A DNA stretch of 64,000 nucleotides from Hymenolepis diminuta (GCA_900708905.1 CAADRB010000002.1:6154269-6218268); one strand, 5' to 3'. Shown: positions 14,140-27,136, counted from the stretch's first letter. The notes: generated by a model not told the origin, from the sequence alone. Numbers and translations: made by a program.

Positions 14140-17100
14140 GATTAAGCGCTTACATTATACGTAATAAAAATTAACCCTTTTGAGTTACATAAATAAAATA
14201 AATGTTGCAGATTATACTTTGGCCTGTGGTTTCGTTTAGTGTTATGGAAGTTTAGCATTTATTTTGTACCAAAGGATTTTTCATAATCGTAATTTTCGGC
14301 TTCTTTCAAATCAAAACGATTTGCTTATTGGTGTTTATGATTGTTCTATTCTTTAACCATGCTGTCTAATTTAGTGCCGCACAGAGATCAACATCAGGGA
14401 TCACGGTGTTGTGGTATACGATTAGCGCATTCTGCTTCTAACTGTGATGTTTGCAGTTTTAATCTTGGGATAAATAAAACTCCATTTCATAGCTGCTAAA
14501 TTGGAAGCCAACGTTTATCAGAAATAAAAAGACAGAAGAATGTTAGAGTACGTTCGTCGGGAAAGTAGAAATCAGGAGCAGTGTTTTGGGTTTATTTGTG
14601 GCAATATTAATACCAGTTACGCGATCGACACTAAGTTCCGCCAAGACTTTTAATAGATGTTTCATTCAGTCCATATTTAATGCCGAATCGAAATTGAACC
14701 CTAGTATTATATCCTGAGGAAGAGAAGTCTTAGTTGGTTGTGAACAACTACACAGAGCGCACGCAGATTAGTCTATCTGGAAATGGTGGAGATATATGTG
14801 CGAGCTTAATAGTTATAGCCATAGGGAAAGAAGGGGAAAGAGGTGCAACACATATCAGAAGAACATGTGAAGACGGGAGTGGAGTAGATCAATTGGAACT
14901 CAAATCAATATGCAGGGCCTGGTTCGTTATTTGCTTAGTGAATATGGAGGGTAGATAAATGTCTGTTTATCTGTATTAATTTCATACTCTGAATAAATTT
15001 CATTTCCGAATCGTCTATCGCAAGACGTCCAACTGTGAGACCGTTAATTGCCTCCAGATTGAACCTCAAATACTGCTAACCACAGAGTCAACTTGATCCA
15101 ACAAGGCAATCCATAGCCAATAACATCTCTCCTTTTACTCTATATATACCCTCTTTATAAATCCTTCAATAAATTGGCTCCTTTATCTACCAATTTCGTT
15201 TCTCAATAAAACCCCATTCAACTTGTACCTCGCTGCTTTTTCGATGCTCTGAATATCATGGTCTGCTTCATGCCCCGAATTTATTAGTATAAATAATATA
15301 ATATCTCCACAAGTGAAGGCGTAATCATAATTATTTAAATAGGATATAAATTGTTCCAACTCTTTAAATATTTAACTAAATCTTGTCGTACACTAAGCTG
15401 AAATAATATCTAAACACATTATCCTAAGAAGACAAATATTTACCGGGAGGAGTTGATATTTTCCAGCCTTTAATACAGACTTCTAATACAGAGACTTTCT
15501 ATATTTGCAGAGGTAAAAATTACTATTTGGAGTGGAAAATGAGAGTACAGGTAATTTGAAATGTTAAATTGATAATAATAAATAAGTAACATTTCTAATA
15601 CAAATTTCACATCTTAAGTAATTGCCTATATATCTACATCTCGGTTATTGATAAACACGTTATCTGCGCCCATGATAGACCAGTTTAAAAAATAAGGCTA
15701 TCTCTCCAAACATTATATATGACAACATAGTGAATGAACGTCTATTCTTCCACATCTCTGGCCCAGATGAGTACCGAAAATTACTTTCCATCGTAGGGAT
15801 TGTGGATTATTTTATACCAAGGTGAGTAGACGGGCTAGGCTGGAAGGATTCAATACCCATCGGTACATATATATTAAATAACCTATAAGGCTCTATTGAA
15901 TCAGTTTATTAGTCGCAGATTACTAGTTTTTCATCCGAGGCATAGCACTGGTAAACTTCTTTACTGTTTTGAAATTCTGAAAATCCATTTATCCAAAATG
16001 AATTCTTCAACATTAAGGGCAGATTCTCTTCTAGAATGAAAACTTGATAAAAATACCACATCCTAAGTCAGGATTAGTCTGTGACATATTGCAGACCAAG
16101 TTGGGCAGAGGACAGAGAAATGCTAAACTCGTAATAAGGTTTTTATCTCTTACGTGTATGATATATATTGTAAATGACACAGTGTATCACTAAATGTTTT
16201 CAAATTTAAAAATAAAAAATATCAAGAAATTTTCAAGTGCGATATTACTACAAACTCTCTTTTCACGAAATTAACGAACCAACTCTAACTCATCCGTGAG
16301 ATTACGATCATCGCTTCCGGTTACTGGCCAATTAATTAAACCACTTTGAGTGACTAAAGCAAACCCAATTTAGAAAAGGAGTAAAGGTGTGTAAATTATA
16401 TATGTAGAGAGCTCTCGCCAGTATGATCACAACTTTAATTAGATCTGGTTTTAAATGTGATAGAGTTTCACTAGCGTGGCGCGAAAAACTTACTGGACCT
16501 ATCATAGCAAGGATAGGCGCCACGCCAAATTGCTGCGCGATTTCAAATGTGAAAAATTCTAGAATGCCGGCGTAATTTCGAAATAACTGACTTTGAGGTA
16601 AAATCCTAATCAATGTGAACAAGAAAGTCAAAAAATTTTAAGCTAACTGATTTTCTAGAACTGTAAATTCAGTATGGAAATTTACCGTAAGTTGATAAGC
16701 ATGTGCTAAATTTTCATAAGGCAATAAACTTATTCTTGCTCTTGTGCAAGTCGCAAAAAATGTAATTATTGAATATTTTGATAAATAAAATCAATTTAAA
16801 ATTAATTCAAATCGACAGATTTTAAAAAGTTCAATTTAATAAACTTGTGTGTGCTATCATGTTATCAAAATCGAAATAGAATGCAGATTTTTTAAATGCC
16901 AATAAACAGCCTTATGATGCAATTAAGAGAAACTCAAATAAATCCAAATCGCCCTCCCTCTCCCCAAAAAATAGTCAAATCATGAAAGTGTTGGACAAAA
17001 AGAATATGTTTTATCCCTGAAAAATGTTAACAATTTATTGTTAATTATTCGTAACATTTACATTTTTGTTAAAAGTTTCTAAAATTATGGATTGTTACCT

Positions 17101-17690
17101 TGCATAATTTTGAGTTAATTGGAGAAGTTTGCCTTATCTCGTGATGTCATTGAGTTCTGGCATTTGTATTGTATTTGGTAAGCTATTATTGTTTAGAATA
17201 GAATATTTTAGGAATTAATCGTTGGCAATTGCAAAATTCATTATTCACATTTCACAATTCTTTCCACCCCAAATCCAATGTTCTTCCAAAATAATTTCAT
17301 TTTAGCATGGTAATCTGATTCAGTGAAATTGATAATGCCTACTGAAAACGTATTATACAGAAGCGGGTTATCTTTCAAAGTGAGTATTATGAAAACAGAG
17401 GATTTAATTTAAAACTATAAAAAGGTCAAATGACAACTAGTCAATTAAATTTTTGTTGGATTGAAGCAGTTTACTAGATCTCTATTTCTTGTTGAAGAAA
17501 ATTGTACTTTTTTCATAAAAATAGTGTACATATAGTCTAATATTATTAATTTTTATAAAAATAGGAAAATTAAGAAAGATGGACATATAAGATAACATAT
17601 AGGAGATAACACGCTTCGACTGTTTGGATAAGGCAGGGTGATAAATATTTATCACTTCCTTTTCACTTCCCAAATTCTACATATCACTGG
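14140..17690. other. Intergenic, no gene recognised
   Basis: AT-rich and without a recognisable exon. Open frames at 14734-14958 (+) and 16332-16631 (-, about 99 codons, non-ATG start) have no motif I can name. A tRNA-like stretch at about 14400-14465 (GTGGTATACGATTAGCG...) may be a decayed SINE head. Confidence 0.4.
14163..14197 (+). promoter_or_regulatory. Polyadenylation signals of PABP-like copy A
   Basis: AATAAA occurs at 14163-14168 and again at 14192-14197, starting 24 and 53 nt after the stop codon. This is a plausible spacing for a short 3' UTR. Confidence 0.5.
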
Positions 17691-17715
17691 CATTACTTAA
17701 TCAGAAGATACTAGA

Positions 17716-18740
17716 ATGCTTTACGTCAGAAATCCTCCTTTATCAGTCACTGTGTTTACATTATTAAGTGTTTTCAGGCTGTTCAATGCTGACAATTATA
17801 ATATAAAACAAGATCAGGCTTTTTAACGTTTTGGACAGCAGAAAAAGTTACCTATATCAATCTCTGTTTTAGCTAATGAGTGTCAAGGTAAACTGACCTG
17901 CACACATCCGCCTGGTATAAGTATGCGAATATTGGCGGAGGAAGATAATCTCGAAGATCGCAATAATAGGGGGCAATGTTTTTATTACAAATTTGTTTAA
18001 AGACGCCAATGAAATACTTTGGAGATGTTATATCAGTTAAAATATGTAGTCAAAATTTTCTTAGCCGCTAAAATTTTTAGATAAGTCGGAACGGGAATGG
18101 TAAGTCAAAAGGCTATGGATTAGTTCAACTTGCAGACGAAAAAAGCAGCCGACTCCTCTGACGTCCAGTTGAATGGAATACAAAATGCAGTAATGTGCTA
18201 TATCACACTATTTGTCGAAAAAGATTGTCCACCTGAAAATGGTTATTAAAATGTTTGTATTAAGAAATTGAGCAGGAACTGAGCGGAAAAGATGTGGCAG
18301 ACAATTTTAGTCCCCTTAGTGAAATTACAAGTTCTTGTGTAATTTGAGAAGTACAGCAAAATTCAAAGACACACGGGTCTGTCGTCTTTAAAGAACATAA
18401 ATAGAGCAGTGACAGCAATGAGTGGTATAAAATACGATGGACAGATATTTTTATGCATTAGAGGCTTTGCCGAAAGCTGCCTGTCAAAAAGAAAGTTATG
18501 AAAAGAAATGCTGAGCTTACAGGTTATATCAAAAGTGTTCATTGAAATATTTACTGAAAGTCCCATGCTGTCACAAGTGAAGAATTTTTATCGCAATTTC
18601 AATCGCTCGTAGAATTAAACAAGAGGCAGGTGTCGCTTTGTTTATGTATTTTTCTCAGGAATGAGCAAAAAATGCGAATTGGCAAAGCAAGGCAGTGTAT
18701 AAGGCTCCAAGAGGCTCTAGCGTGATCCCGTTCAATTGCC
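17716..18740 (+). pseudogene. Decayed PABP-like copy B, introns still visible
   Basis: Broken relative of copy A in the same orientation. RRM1 relic: LYVRNPPLSVT from 17719. Relic intron 1 ends TTTTAG at 17872. Relic exon 2 starts at 17873 and runs 59 nt to MRI, the same spacing as in copy A, then EEDNLEDRNNRG and, after a frameshift, GNVFITNL (RRM2 RNP2). Relic intron 2 (18042-18080) has lost its GT donor but keeps its AG. Exon 3 restarts at 18081 with ISRNGNGKSKGYGLVQL against ISRNNQGESKGYGYVQF in copy A. RRM3 survives as SVVFKEH and RRM4 as SKVFIEIFTES and GVALFMYF. Many in-frame stops and frameshifts make it non-coding. Retained introns rule out retroposition. Confidence 0.85.
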
Positions 18741-19733
18741 ATAAGTAAATCCTTGTCGTTATTTCTCATATTTACTTTCTACTTATTGTTAACAATTCCA
18801 TTAAAATCAATGCAGATAGTTCACTACACTATTCAAATGAATAATCGAACTCACGCTGAAACTCCCTTGTGGATACCTGTACTCGCACCGTTCTAGTGTA
18901 AGAAATATATATCTGTGTAGAAATTGTTCTTCCTCTTGTTTAAGCCTTTACTTAAACTGATTTCCTTTCCAAACGTCTTCATTGTGCATTTATAACTTAT
19001 TTCGAATATTATTATTATGGATGTCAACATCTATTTTAACCATTATGTGTGCAATTTACAATTCGATAATGTTCCTCATCTAAGAAGCAACGTACCAATA
19101 AGAACTTTTGAGTAATATTATCCAGGGTTAACCTGTAAGAATAGGTATTTCTTTAGACGATGAGCCCAGGATGTACCGAAGTCATTAGAATTTACGAAAT
19201 CAGAAGTTTAAGACATCTTTTCGTGTGTGTTTAGTTTCTTCAGCAAGGAAACTGGGTTGACTCTGTTAAAAATGTAGTATGTATATATGACATGTAGATA
19301 TATGAAAGGACGCAGCAATTTCATTTCGACTAATTGCTGACAGCGAAATCATACGGTTAACGAAAGGAAAAAGATATAGACAAACGGGAGCTAAAATGGA
19401 ACATTCCAAAACTAATATCCCAAAACATTCTAGACACGCAGACATTTGCCCACTTACAGACCCTAACATCGAAAATAAACGACCACGATAACCAATTCAG
19501 AAGCATTGATATTATTTTACATGCAATACACTGTATAGCAAACTTCAGAGCGGAAATTTTTACGTTAATAATACTGCTGCTGCTGATGATGATGACGACA
19601 AATGTGATAATAAGGTAATCAAATTCCTCGTGGAGCTAGATAGCGAGGGATGCAATAATTTGTGCTAGTTCGTTGTGCTAGCTAAAGTGTAATAACTATC
19701 ATTATTGAAACCAAAATATATATTAAAGTACAC
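18741..19733. other. Intergenic spacer between relic B and copy C
   Basis: No gene recognised. It holds a short trinucleotide run (CTG then ATG/ATGACG units) at about 19575-19600, just downstream of the 3' end of the minus-strand copy C. The open frame at 19266-19469 (-) is not recognisable. Confidence 0.4.
19575..19600. repeat. Short CTG/ATG trinucleotide run
   Basis: Four CTG units followed by ATG units and GACGAC. It is non-coding here, about 135 bases beyond the stop codon of the minus-strand PABP-like copy C, possibly within its 3' UTR. Confidence 0.5.
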
Positions 19734-21044
19734 TTATTGGACAAATCTCACCCAAGGGAAAGGACCGAATAGGATTGGCATATTTTGTGTAATTATAGAT
19801 TGCTGAAGTTGTAGGCTCAACTGCCTTTTCATTAAATTTTCCTCTTCTTTAGTTTGTTTAAGAGCAACATATAACGGCTTTGAATTTAGTGGCTTGCCAC
19901 AAAGTTCTAAAGCCCTCGCTGCCTCGGACTGGGAAGAAAACTGAATAAATCCAAAACCTCTGAATACACCACGACGGTCCCGCACAATGGTGACTCGTTC
20001 GATCTTTCCAAATCTTGCGAAATGATTTTTAAGCATCTCTTCATTCACGGATTCCTCGAAATGGGATATGAAAACTGTAGATTTGTCTGACTGTTTGAAA
20101 GAATCTATCTGCCTCTGAGTTTCAGTAAGATATCTAAATCTCTCGGCTCTTCTCATTGCACGTCCAACGTAGAGACGCCTACCATTGAATAATTTTCCAT
20201 TCATTTCACGAACGGCTGCTTCAGCACTCGATGGATTTTCAAAGCAAACGAATCCAAACTTCTTGGATATATTACCATCCTTCATTACAACAGCACTTGT
20301 TATGGTTCCAAATTGTTTAAAAACACTTTTAAGTCCTTCATCAGTTACATCAGGACCGAAATTTTTCACGTAACAGTTTCTAAATTGATGAGGTTCATTT
20401 AGATGTGGTCTTTCACTTTTACGAACATGCTTCACTATAGAAATTTTCTTGGGACCGACAATTGTGCCGTCCAACATTTTGATAAAAAAGTCCGCCGCTT
20501 TCGCTGACTCAAAGCTAACATAAGCATAACCCAATGAATTTCCATTACTGTCTCTTGCTATCTAGATTAAAATACGCATATTAAGTCTTTGTATTTAACG
20601 AACCTTGCACGATACTATGTGTCCGGCCTTCTCAATTGTCACGTAAAGTTGCGATTGCAGAATATTTCTGTCAAGATTCCTAATAATAACATTAGCTCCT
20701 TCAATATAACGCTTTTTTGGATCCGGCTGATACCACGATATTCTGATTGGATTGCCCATTACCTCGGCACCATTGAGGTCTGAAAGGGCCCTTATAGCTA
20801 GAGATGTTGCGAGTTAATCTAAGACATTCTTACCGTCTTCTCTTTTCTCGTACACAACAGTTGCATTAGAAAAAGAATTTTTTATTAAATCTCGGCTGGA
20901 TCTTATTTCAATCGATTTAACTTTTCCACATGAGCGAAAACGATGCAAGAGTGTTTGAGCGTCTGCTTTAGGAAAGATATCTCCAACAAAAAGCTTAGTA
21001 TTTGTATCAATTTCCGTATCTTCCATCGATGATCCAGAACTCAT
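19734..21044 (-). CDS. PABP-like four-RRM protein, copy C (410 aa, no MLLE)
   Basis: Exons, in transcript order: 21044-20834, 20797-20604 (194 nt), 20561-19734; introns of 36 nt (phase 1) and 42 nt (phase 0) at the same sites as in copy A. It starts at MSSGSSMEDTE. RRM1 has RNP2 LFVGDI but a degenerate RNP1 (NATVVY); RRM2 VIIRNL and LGYAYVSF; RRM3 CYVKNF and KKFGFVCF; RRM4 VFISHF and RGFGFIQF. GNPIRISW, KPLYVALKQTKEEE and VGRAMRRAER are clear PABP signatures. RRM3 and RRM4 are the best-preserved domains, the reverse of copy D. It ends about 30 residues after RRM4 with a short hydrophobic tail and has no linker or MLLE domain. It is transcribed opposite to its neighbours. RNA binding is known for the family; the specific target is unknown. 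Confidence 0.9.
20798..20833 (-). other. 36-nt phase-1 intron in PABP-like copy C
   Basis: GTAAGA donor and CTCTAG acceptor on the minus strand. It contains in-frame stops, so unspliced reading ends at NVLD. Splicing gives KREDG-A-IRAL, matching copies A and D. Confidence 0.85.
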
Positions 21045-24000
21045 ACTTGCCGATTAATTTATCAAATGAAAATTTTTTGGTGGTGGTGTAAAAGCGATGG
21101 AAAGAACTGTAATCTTACTAACTGAAATTTGGAGATTATTACTCAATAGGATGATTTCGAGTAAGTATTTAAATTTCAAGGTTTATATTATGCCTTTCAC
21201 AGCTTCAAGTGGTATTTTAGGCTCTTGAGAACTACAGAAATGCTGATCTGAGTAAGATACATAAAAACAAATTAAAAGTTTGCTGCGTTTCAAATAGTGT
21301 AAAGTCAATATAGGGTCATATGTGGAAGCACTAATGAGTATCTAAATTACTGTGTCAGAATCACCGGCAGGAAAAAGCAAAAAACAAAGTAGTTGCACTT
21401 ATGAAATGACAAATTTATTAAAATGTGCTAATTTAAGTGGTCATCGCATAAAAGATTTTTGAGTAAATTGCTGAAATTGGCCAGATCCATGTTATTACGG
21501 AGTTTCGGTTTACGGAGACCATTTCCATGAGATTTATTAGGTTATATCAACTCGTCAGTTTCTCATGAATAAGTTGATGACTCAATACCTACTAAAATTA
21601 TCTGCAAAAATAGGGATTCTTTCTGCAAAAATTGGGGCTAAAACGTATCTTGGTGTTCCCACCACGTTTGTTACCAATGTTTCCCATATTTCTATTAAGA
21701 ATTGCCCCTATCTCCTATTGTACTATTAACTCCTATGGTGTTTTCTACTGCAACTTCGGTTCAGATTCCCAATGACTACGTGAAGCAGTATCCATCAGAC
21801 AGAGGAAGTGTACAAGTAACTAATCTCACACACTCCATGAAACCTCTCATGGCTAAAGTCATTCTCTGAGCCTACCGTGCCAAGCAACAATCAGTTCCGA
21901 AATCATGTCTGCGTGATCACTGAACAAATCAAACATGACGTTTTAAGGGACGGAAAAAAGGCTGATCCACTCTTGTCTCCTTCAGAACTCTTGAATCGCC
22001 CATCACAATCAAGTCCCCAAAATTCCTAATCACTGTAACCACATTGGAGCTAAATCCATGCCTGTTTGTCGTCTTAAGTGGTCGGCACCAATAGATGATA
22101 AATGCAAGCAACCCGAGGGAATCAATTTTGCTAAATTTACTTCTCACTCCAACAGAACAACATCAAATGTGACTGCACAAAATGCAGGCGAGATTGTATT
22201 TCCATAATATCAAGATCTCATATGCATTCAAACTAATACTACTTGGTCTCACAGTAATCTCGGTCTTACTGGACCTACAGGAGGAATTTCCAGCCTCATT
22301 CCGGTTGATTCATATTCAAAATAGCCTAAGTCTGTCACAACTGGCAGCGTCATTAACAGCCTCCACCAGATATTCACCACTCATGGCATACTGAAAATCA
22401 CTGTGTCCAGAAATTTCAAGCAGTTCTCCCCTTCTGGATCTGAGGACTTTTGTCGTGGCCTAAATATCTCCCATTTACACTTCCCTCTTGATCTCAATAG
22501 CTGGACAAGCAAATTGTCGACAATGTGTTTACCTCGACATTCGTTAGCTAAAATAGAGGTCGAAATAAGCAAATGAGCTTATCTTCTTCTGGAGCCGGAA
22601 AATCTACTAAAGCGCAACATTTTTAAAAATCATAAATAACAGGATTGAAATACCTGAAAGTGTTTAGTAGCATTGAATTAGTGACTGAGGCATAAAAGTT
22701 TCCAACAAAAGATTTCATCATTGCATGGTACTTTCTTTTAAGAATCAGGAGAATGAAAATTTTTCAACGAATTCTTATCACGGTAACGTATTAAGACAAA
22801 TAAATCGTATTATCTTCAATAGATTATCAGCCAATATAATTTATTTATCTCCTAAATTTTTAATATGATCAATATTATATGGGTAAATATGAACAATTGT
22901 TTTTACGACATAAAATATTTCTTTTGAACAAAAGGTACTGAAAATAATGCAACAGCAGGTTACAGTCTTTCCAACTAACAATGATTCTCATTTGACCTTG
23001 TTAACATCTCTATATCTTTCCTGTTTCCTTAATATTTATTTGTAAGGACTTCTGCTTTTTTTCCCCGCTCATTATTGTATTCTTCATATCAAATTGTTCT
23101 GTCTAAAACAAGATCTGTTCATGGATATATATATAAATATAGATTTTAGGGGCCGAAAAGAATGAGTAACGGGGTTTTAATCCTCATGGTTGGGATTGGT
23201 GCCGATTTGATATCAAAGGTTTCTATTTTGATCATTTTAAGTGAGATTTAAAAGTTCTCTAAATTGCATCATAAGACTATTTATTGCCACTAAAAAATTA
23301 CAAATATTTATATTATATTGATTTTATTAACGTCTCTGAATTCGGGTTAATTTTTCAGCCATTTTAATTATCAACTGAAAAGTTCAAAAATTACATTACC
23401 ACGCTATGTTAGCGAAAATTTATTCCATATATACGGTGGTTTCTTTGACCTCTGAACCTATTATAAGTAGGTCGGTGATACTGCTGCCCACAATTCTCTA
23501 ATTACATGATTAAAGTATTATTCTTCTTTCTAAATTGGGTTGACTTGAGGCAGGTTAAAGTGGTTTAATTTATAGCTAGTGACTGAAAGGTATGAATTAC
23601 TTTTGAAGTTCATGGTGAGAGGTATATTCTTTTAGATTTAGTATATATACATATAGTATATATACAATATCAGCTGACGAAATGTTATTCATTTTTGTTC
23701 ATTCCCTAGGCCACAATCACGTTGGGAGTTGTAATCTTGCAAGAAAGCAAAAAAAAACGCCAACAGAGAAAATAGTAGTTAATTTAGGGTTTGAAGACGA
23801 GATATTTTGGAATATACTCCTAGGCTGGTTGGGAGAGAGGTGGGTAGTGGCATCATGACAAGGCGGTCCCTTCCTCTCGAATTTAAACCATTTATTGCTG
23901 CCTGCTATGCTTCTTCATTTTATATTGCTTTCTCAATATGATGTCCTTTAATAAATACGTATTTTGATCACTCATTCTATGATTACCTTCATCTCTCCCT

Positions 24001-25597
24001 CCAGAGACTCACCGTCGCAATTAAAAGAAAATAAATGCTATTAACAGTGCTGTTCATTATTAAACTAATGGCTATATTTTACATTTTCCTTGTTTGGTAT
24101 TGAATATGCTATTCACATTTGAATTATACATAGAATGAGGCCTGTTCGAACATTATCGGTGTACTTGACCGACGTTCACTTGCTTAATCCCACGGGCATC
24201 ATATTGTCGATTGTGGAGATTCTGGTTCGTGCATGGGATCACATTCTCAGCAATGCCTCAGTTGTTGGATGCAAATTAATTTAGCTATCTAAAGTAGTGT
24301 AAAAGCGCTTGGAGTTCCTTATGACGGGATTTTCGTTGGGCAATCTGTCCTGTTTTCTTTTCCCGGATCTTACGAGTCGTTGGAACCGAGGTGGCCACTA
24401 GGACAACGGCAAAGTATTACAAAATCAATTCTCACTTATACATAAGGCTATCAAAGACAGAATATTCTAAATTGTAAGGAATCTAAGACGCTCATTTTGG
24501 TATACAAATATGAACCAGGAATCACCTTCAAGTTTCTACATAATAAAACATAGAACACATGGCATATCCTTCGTATTCTCAATCTATTCTCGTACTTATT
24601 TTCAACAATTTAGTAAAGCAGTATTAAACGACTGCTGGCTATTATACCTCTTAATTTTGTGTATACTCTGTTTACCAAGCTCTCATTCATGCCTTTAAAA
24701 TGTAGAAGGCATGATCTAGATAATACCGAATTGAAGAGTATAAAGACAAAAAAGTATGAAGGATTGCAAAATAGGTCAAGGAGCACTAATGGGCATAAGG
24801 ATGAGACTAAGCGAGCACGTTACCAAATGGTTATTATCCTCCCAAGCAGCATGACGTTTATATTGAGTACATCTAATATTCTGAATTGTTGCTCTTCTCC
24901 TACGCCAGTCTGCTTGCTGTCAATGGCCTCTCTAGCTTTTGGTGAGGTTGCTAGCTTAGCCTATTTTCAATTCTACCGGCGTGCTTGGTGTTTTATAAAA
25001 ACTTTTGAACTCTCTAGCTTTCGATTGGAAGTTGAATATTGTTGACATCATTTCTAGTGGTGGAAAGTGCTGATAGAATACCCTTTAATTGTAATAATGG
25101 GAGTGACACCAACACCAAACCTGTAGAACTTGGTTAGCACCGGGTTTACGCTTTATTATACGTGCAAAGGAATAAGAACTGGTTTGTGAAATGCATAATC
25201 GGACTGATAAATGCAATGTAACAACATTTAATGAGATTATTTTCTGACCTCTCACGAAATTATGTTCTAATAGAACGAATAGTGTCACACCTAATGATAA
25301 AAACCCTGCTTCTAATGAAAAAATTGTAAAATTTCACTTTTCTCGTACTTAACTCCCTAGCCAACTATGTTTCATCTGGTAAGTTCCATTTCATCAAATG
25401 AGATAACGGTAATTAATATTGTCGTACGATATTCAAATTGACCATAAAAACCGCAAAATGTGTGAATCGATAAAGTGTTTATCAAAAATTGGTGTTTAAA
25501 ATACCGAAAGTTTAAATAACTTAATTTCTACTCAAGTCGGTAAATTTTATGTGCAAATTCCGCCTAAATTTCATTTGCCAGCTTGAGCCAGCAAAGA
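21045..25597. other. Intergenic region with a possible LINE relic, otherwise no gene recognised
   Basis: This separates the 5' ends of copies C (-) and D (+), so promoters of both probably lie at its two edges. The interior is AT-rich. Open frames at 24510-24698 and 24659-25045 (+) and 25085-25288 (-) are not recognisable. Near 23640-23670 there is a small TATATAC/GTATATA palindromic tract. Confidence 0.4.
21929..22147 (-). mobile_element. Possible relic of a non-LTR retrotransposon endonuclease
   Basis: A minus-strand frame reads IIYWCRPLKT...VIRNFGDLIVMGD. This resembles the YRPP...D-L-I-V-M-G-D-F segment of LINE apurinic-type endonucleases, but the following F-N is lost. Flanking sequence to about 22600 is broken by stops in all frames, so no complete element exists. 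The match rests on one short motif and is tentative. Confidence 0.35.
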
Positions 25598-27007
25598 ATG
25601 GTCGATCCGACAGATGTTAAAACCGAATTTGATTTTAACCGTCCTTCAATTTTTGTGGGAAATCTCCATGTGAATGTTACAGAGAAATTGCTCTATCGTT
25701 TTTTTTCATTAATCTCCGAAAATGTTTACTGCAGAATACAAAGAGACAGTTGCGGAAAGAGTCGCGGTTTTGCATTCGTCAACTACATAAAGAGAGAAGA
25801 TGGTAGGTGGTCTTTTAATACCCCTTACGACTAATTACTTTTATAGCTGAGAAGGCACTGAAGAAGTTAAATTATTCCATTCTATTGGGTAAAACAATAT
25901 GTTTAACTTGGAAAGTGAAAGACGTTTCAAAAATTATGAACGAAAAGGCCAAAGTCTTTGTTAAATATCTTCCCAAATATGTGACAGAATTGGGTTTGTC
26001 TAAAATGGCAGAAAATTTTGGCGAAACTATTTCCGTTAGGGTTTGTTCACAGATGCAACTTTTTCAACTCCTAATCTAGATCTCAAGACGTTTAGATGGT
26101 GTTTCGAATGGATATGGTTATGTACAATTTGCCAAAATAGAATCCGCTGACGAATTTATTAAAGGCGTGAACGGGCAGGAAATTGGAGGCTTATTTTTAC
26201 TTGCAGAACCATTTAAGCCCAAGGAAATTAAACGAAATAGTACTTACAGTTGTTTTGTTGAAAATTTAAGCCCTATTGTAAGTGGTGAACAAATAACTAA
26301 GTTATTTTCGTCCTACGGAAAAGTCAACAGTACTCATGTACTGAGGAATACTGAAGGAAAATGTCTTTCATTAACTTGTGTTAATTTTGACAGTGCCTCT
26401 AATACCACGTCTACATTATCAGATCTTAATAACGTGTCAGTGGATGGAAGCTGTCTATATGTTGACCAAAATCTCCCAAAGGAGGAGAAACAGCACAGGT
26501 TGGACCAACTCAATCTCCCAGTTTTTCCTACCAGAGTTATCGTCAGAAATCTTGGCAGCTCTGTTACCTCCACAAAATTAGCTTCTGTCTTTAGCAATTA
26601 TGGGACAGTAAAGAATATTGAAATGCTCAAAGTCCTCGGATTGGCTAAAGTCGAGTTTTCTTCTCATGCAGAAGCACACAGAGCTCTGAGATTAAATGGC
26701 ACCCCACTAGGTGAAACGGAAATGGTTGTTACTAGTGAATCAGATGAAATAGTAAGCTCCACATCATCGCTCTTGACTTCACCAGATCCTAACGAAACAT
26801 CTAATCAGAATAGTAAATCGGAAACCTTTCCGAGATTTGAACGATTCACTTCATTTAAGGTAATACATTTTGAGTTTACTGAGCCTCATTTTTCGTATCT
26901 AAGTGAGTTCTGTTTATCGATATTAGCAATATAGCACATTTCATGAAAATTCAATGTCAGTGAGGGATGAAGATGCAACTTCTCAAGGAGATGATTTCCC
27001 AACGTAA
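25598..27007 (+). CDS. PABP-like four-RRM protein, copy D (419 aa, no MLLE)
   Basis: Exons: 25598-25802, 25847-26040 (194 nt), 26080-26859, 26927-27007; introns of 44 nt (phase 1), 39 nt (phase 0) and 67 nt (phase 0). The ATG at 25598 is chosen because the upstream in-frame triplet at 25583 is TTG. RRM1: IFVGNL and RGFAFVNY; RRM2: VFVKYL and NGYGYVQF; RRM3: CFVENL with a degenerate RNP1 (CLSLTCVNF); RRM4: VIVRNL with a degenerate LGLAKVEF. A Ser/Thr-rich tail follows (about residues 355-419). The fourth exon is absent from copies A and C; its acceptor at 26925-26926 gives 26 further codons ending GDDFPT, while the unspliced frame stops at 26932-26934. No MLLE domain. The first two RRMs look competent for RNA; the last two have lost most aromatic contacts. 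Confidence 0.88.
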
Positions 27008-27130
27008 TTGACATTTTAATTTCCTTCGTGCGCTGTTATTTTTAAAGATTCGGAAAATATACGTATTTTAATCCTTAATCCTCAAAAAAGTTATGCCTTT
27101 CAAAGTATAAAATTGTCAGGACCATTGGAA

Positions 27131-27136
27131 AATAAA
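27131..27136 (+). promoter_or_regulatory. Polyadenylation signal of PABP-like copy D
   Basis: AATAAA lies 123 nt after the stop codon of copy D. It is the first canonical hexamer downstream. Confidence 0.4.

Noticed and set aside
16332..16631. 99-codon minus-strand open frame
   Set aside because: Non-ATG start, no motif, and no splice context in an otherwise gene-free region.
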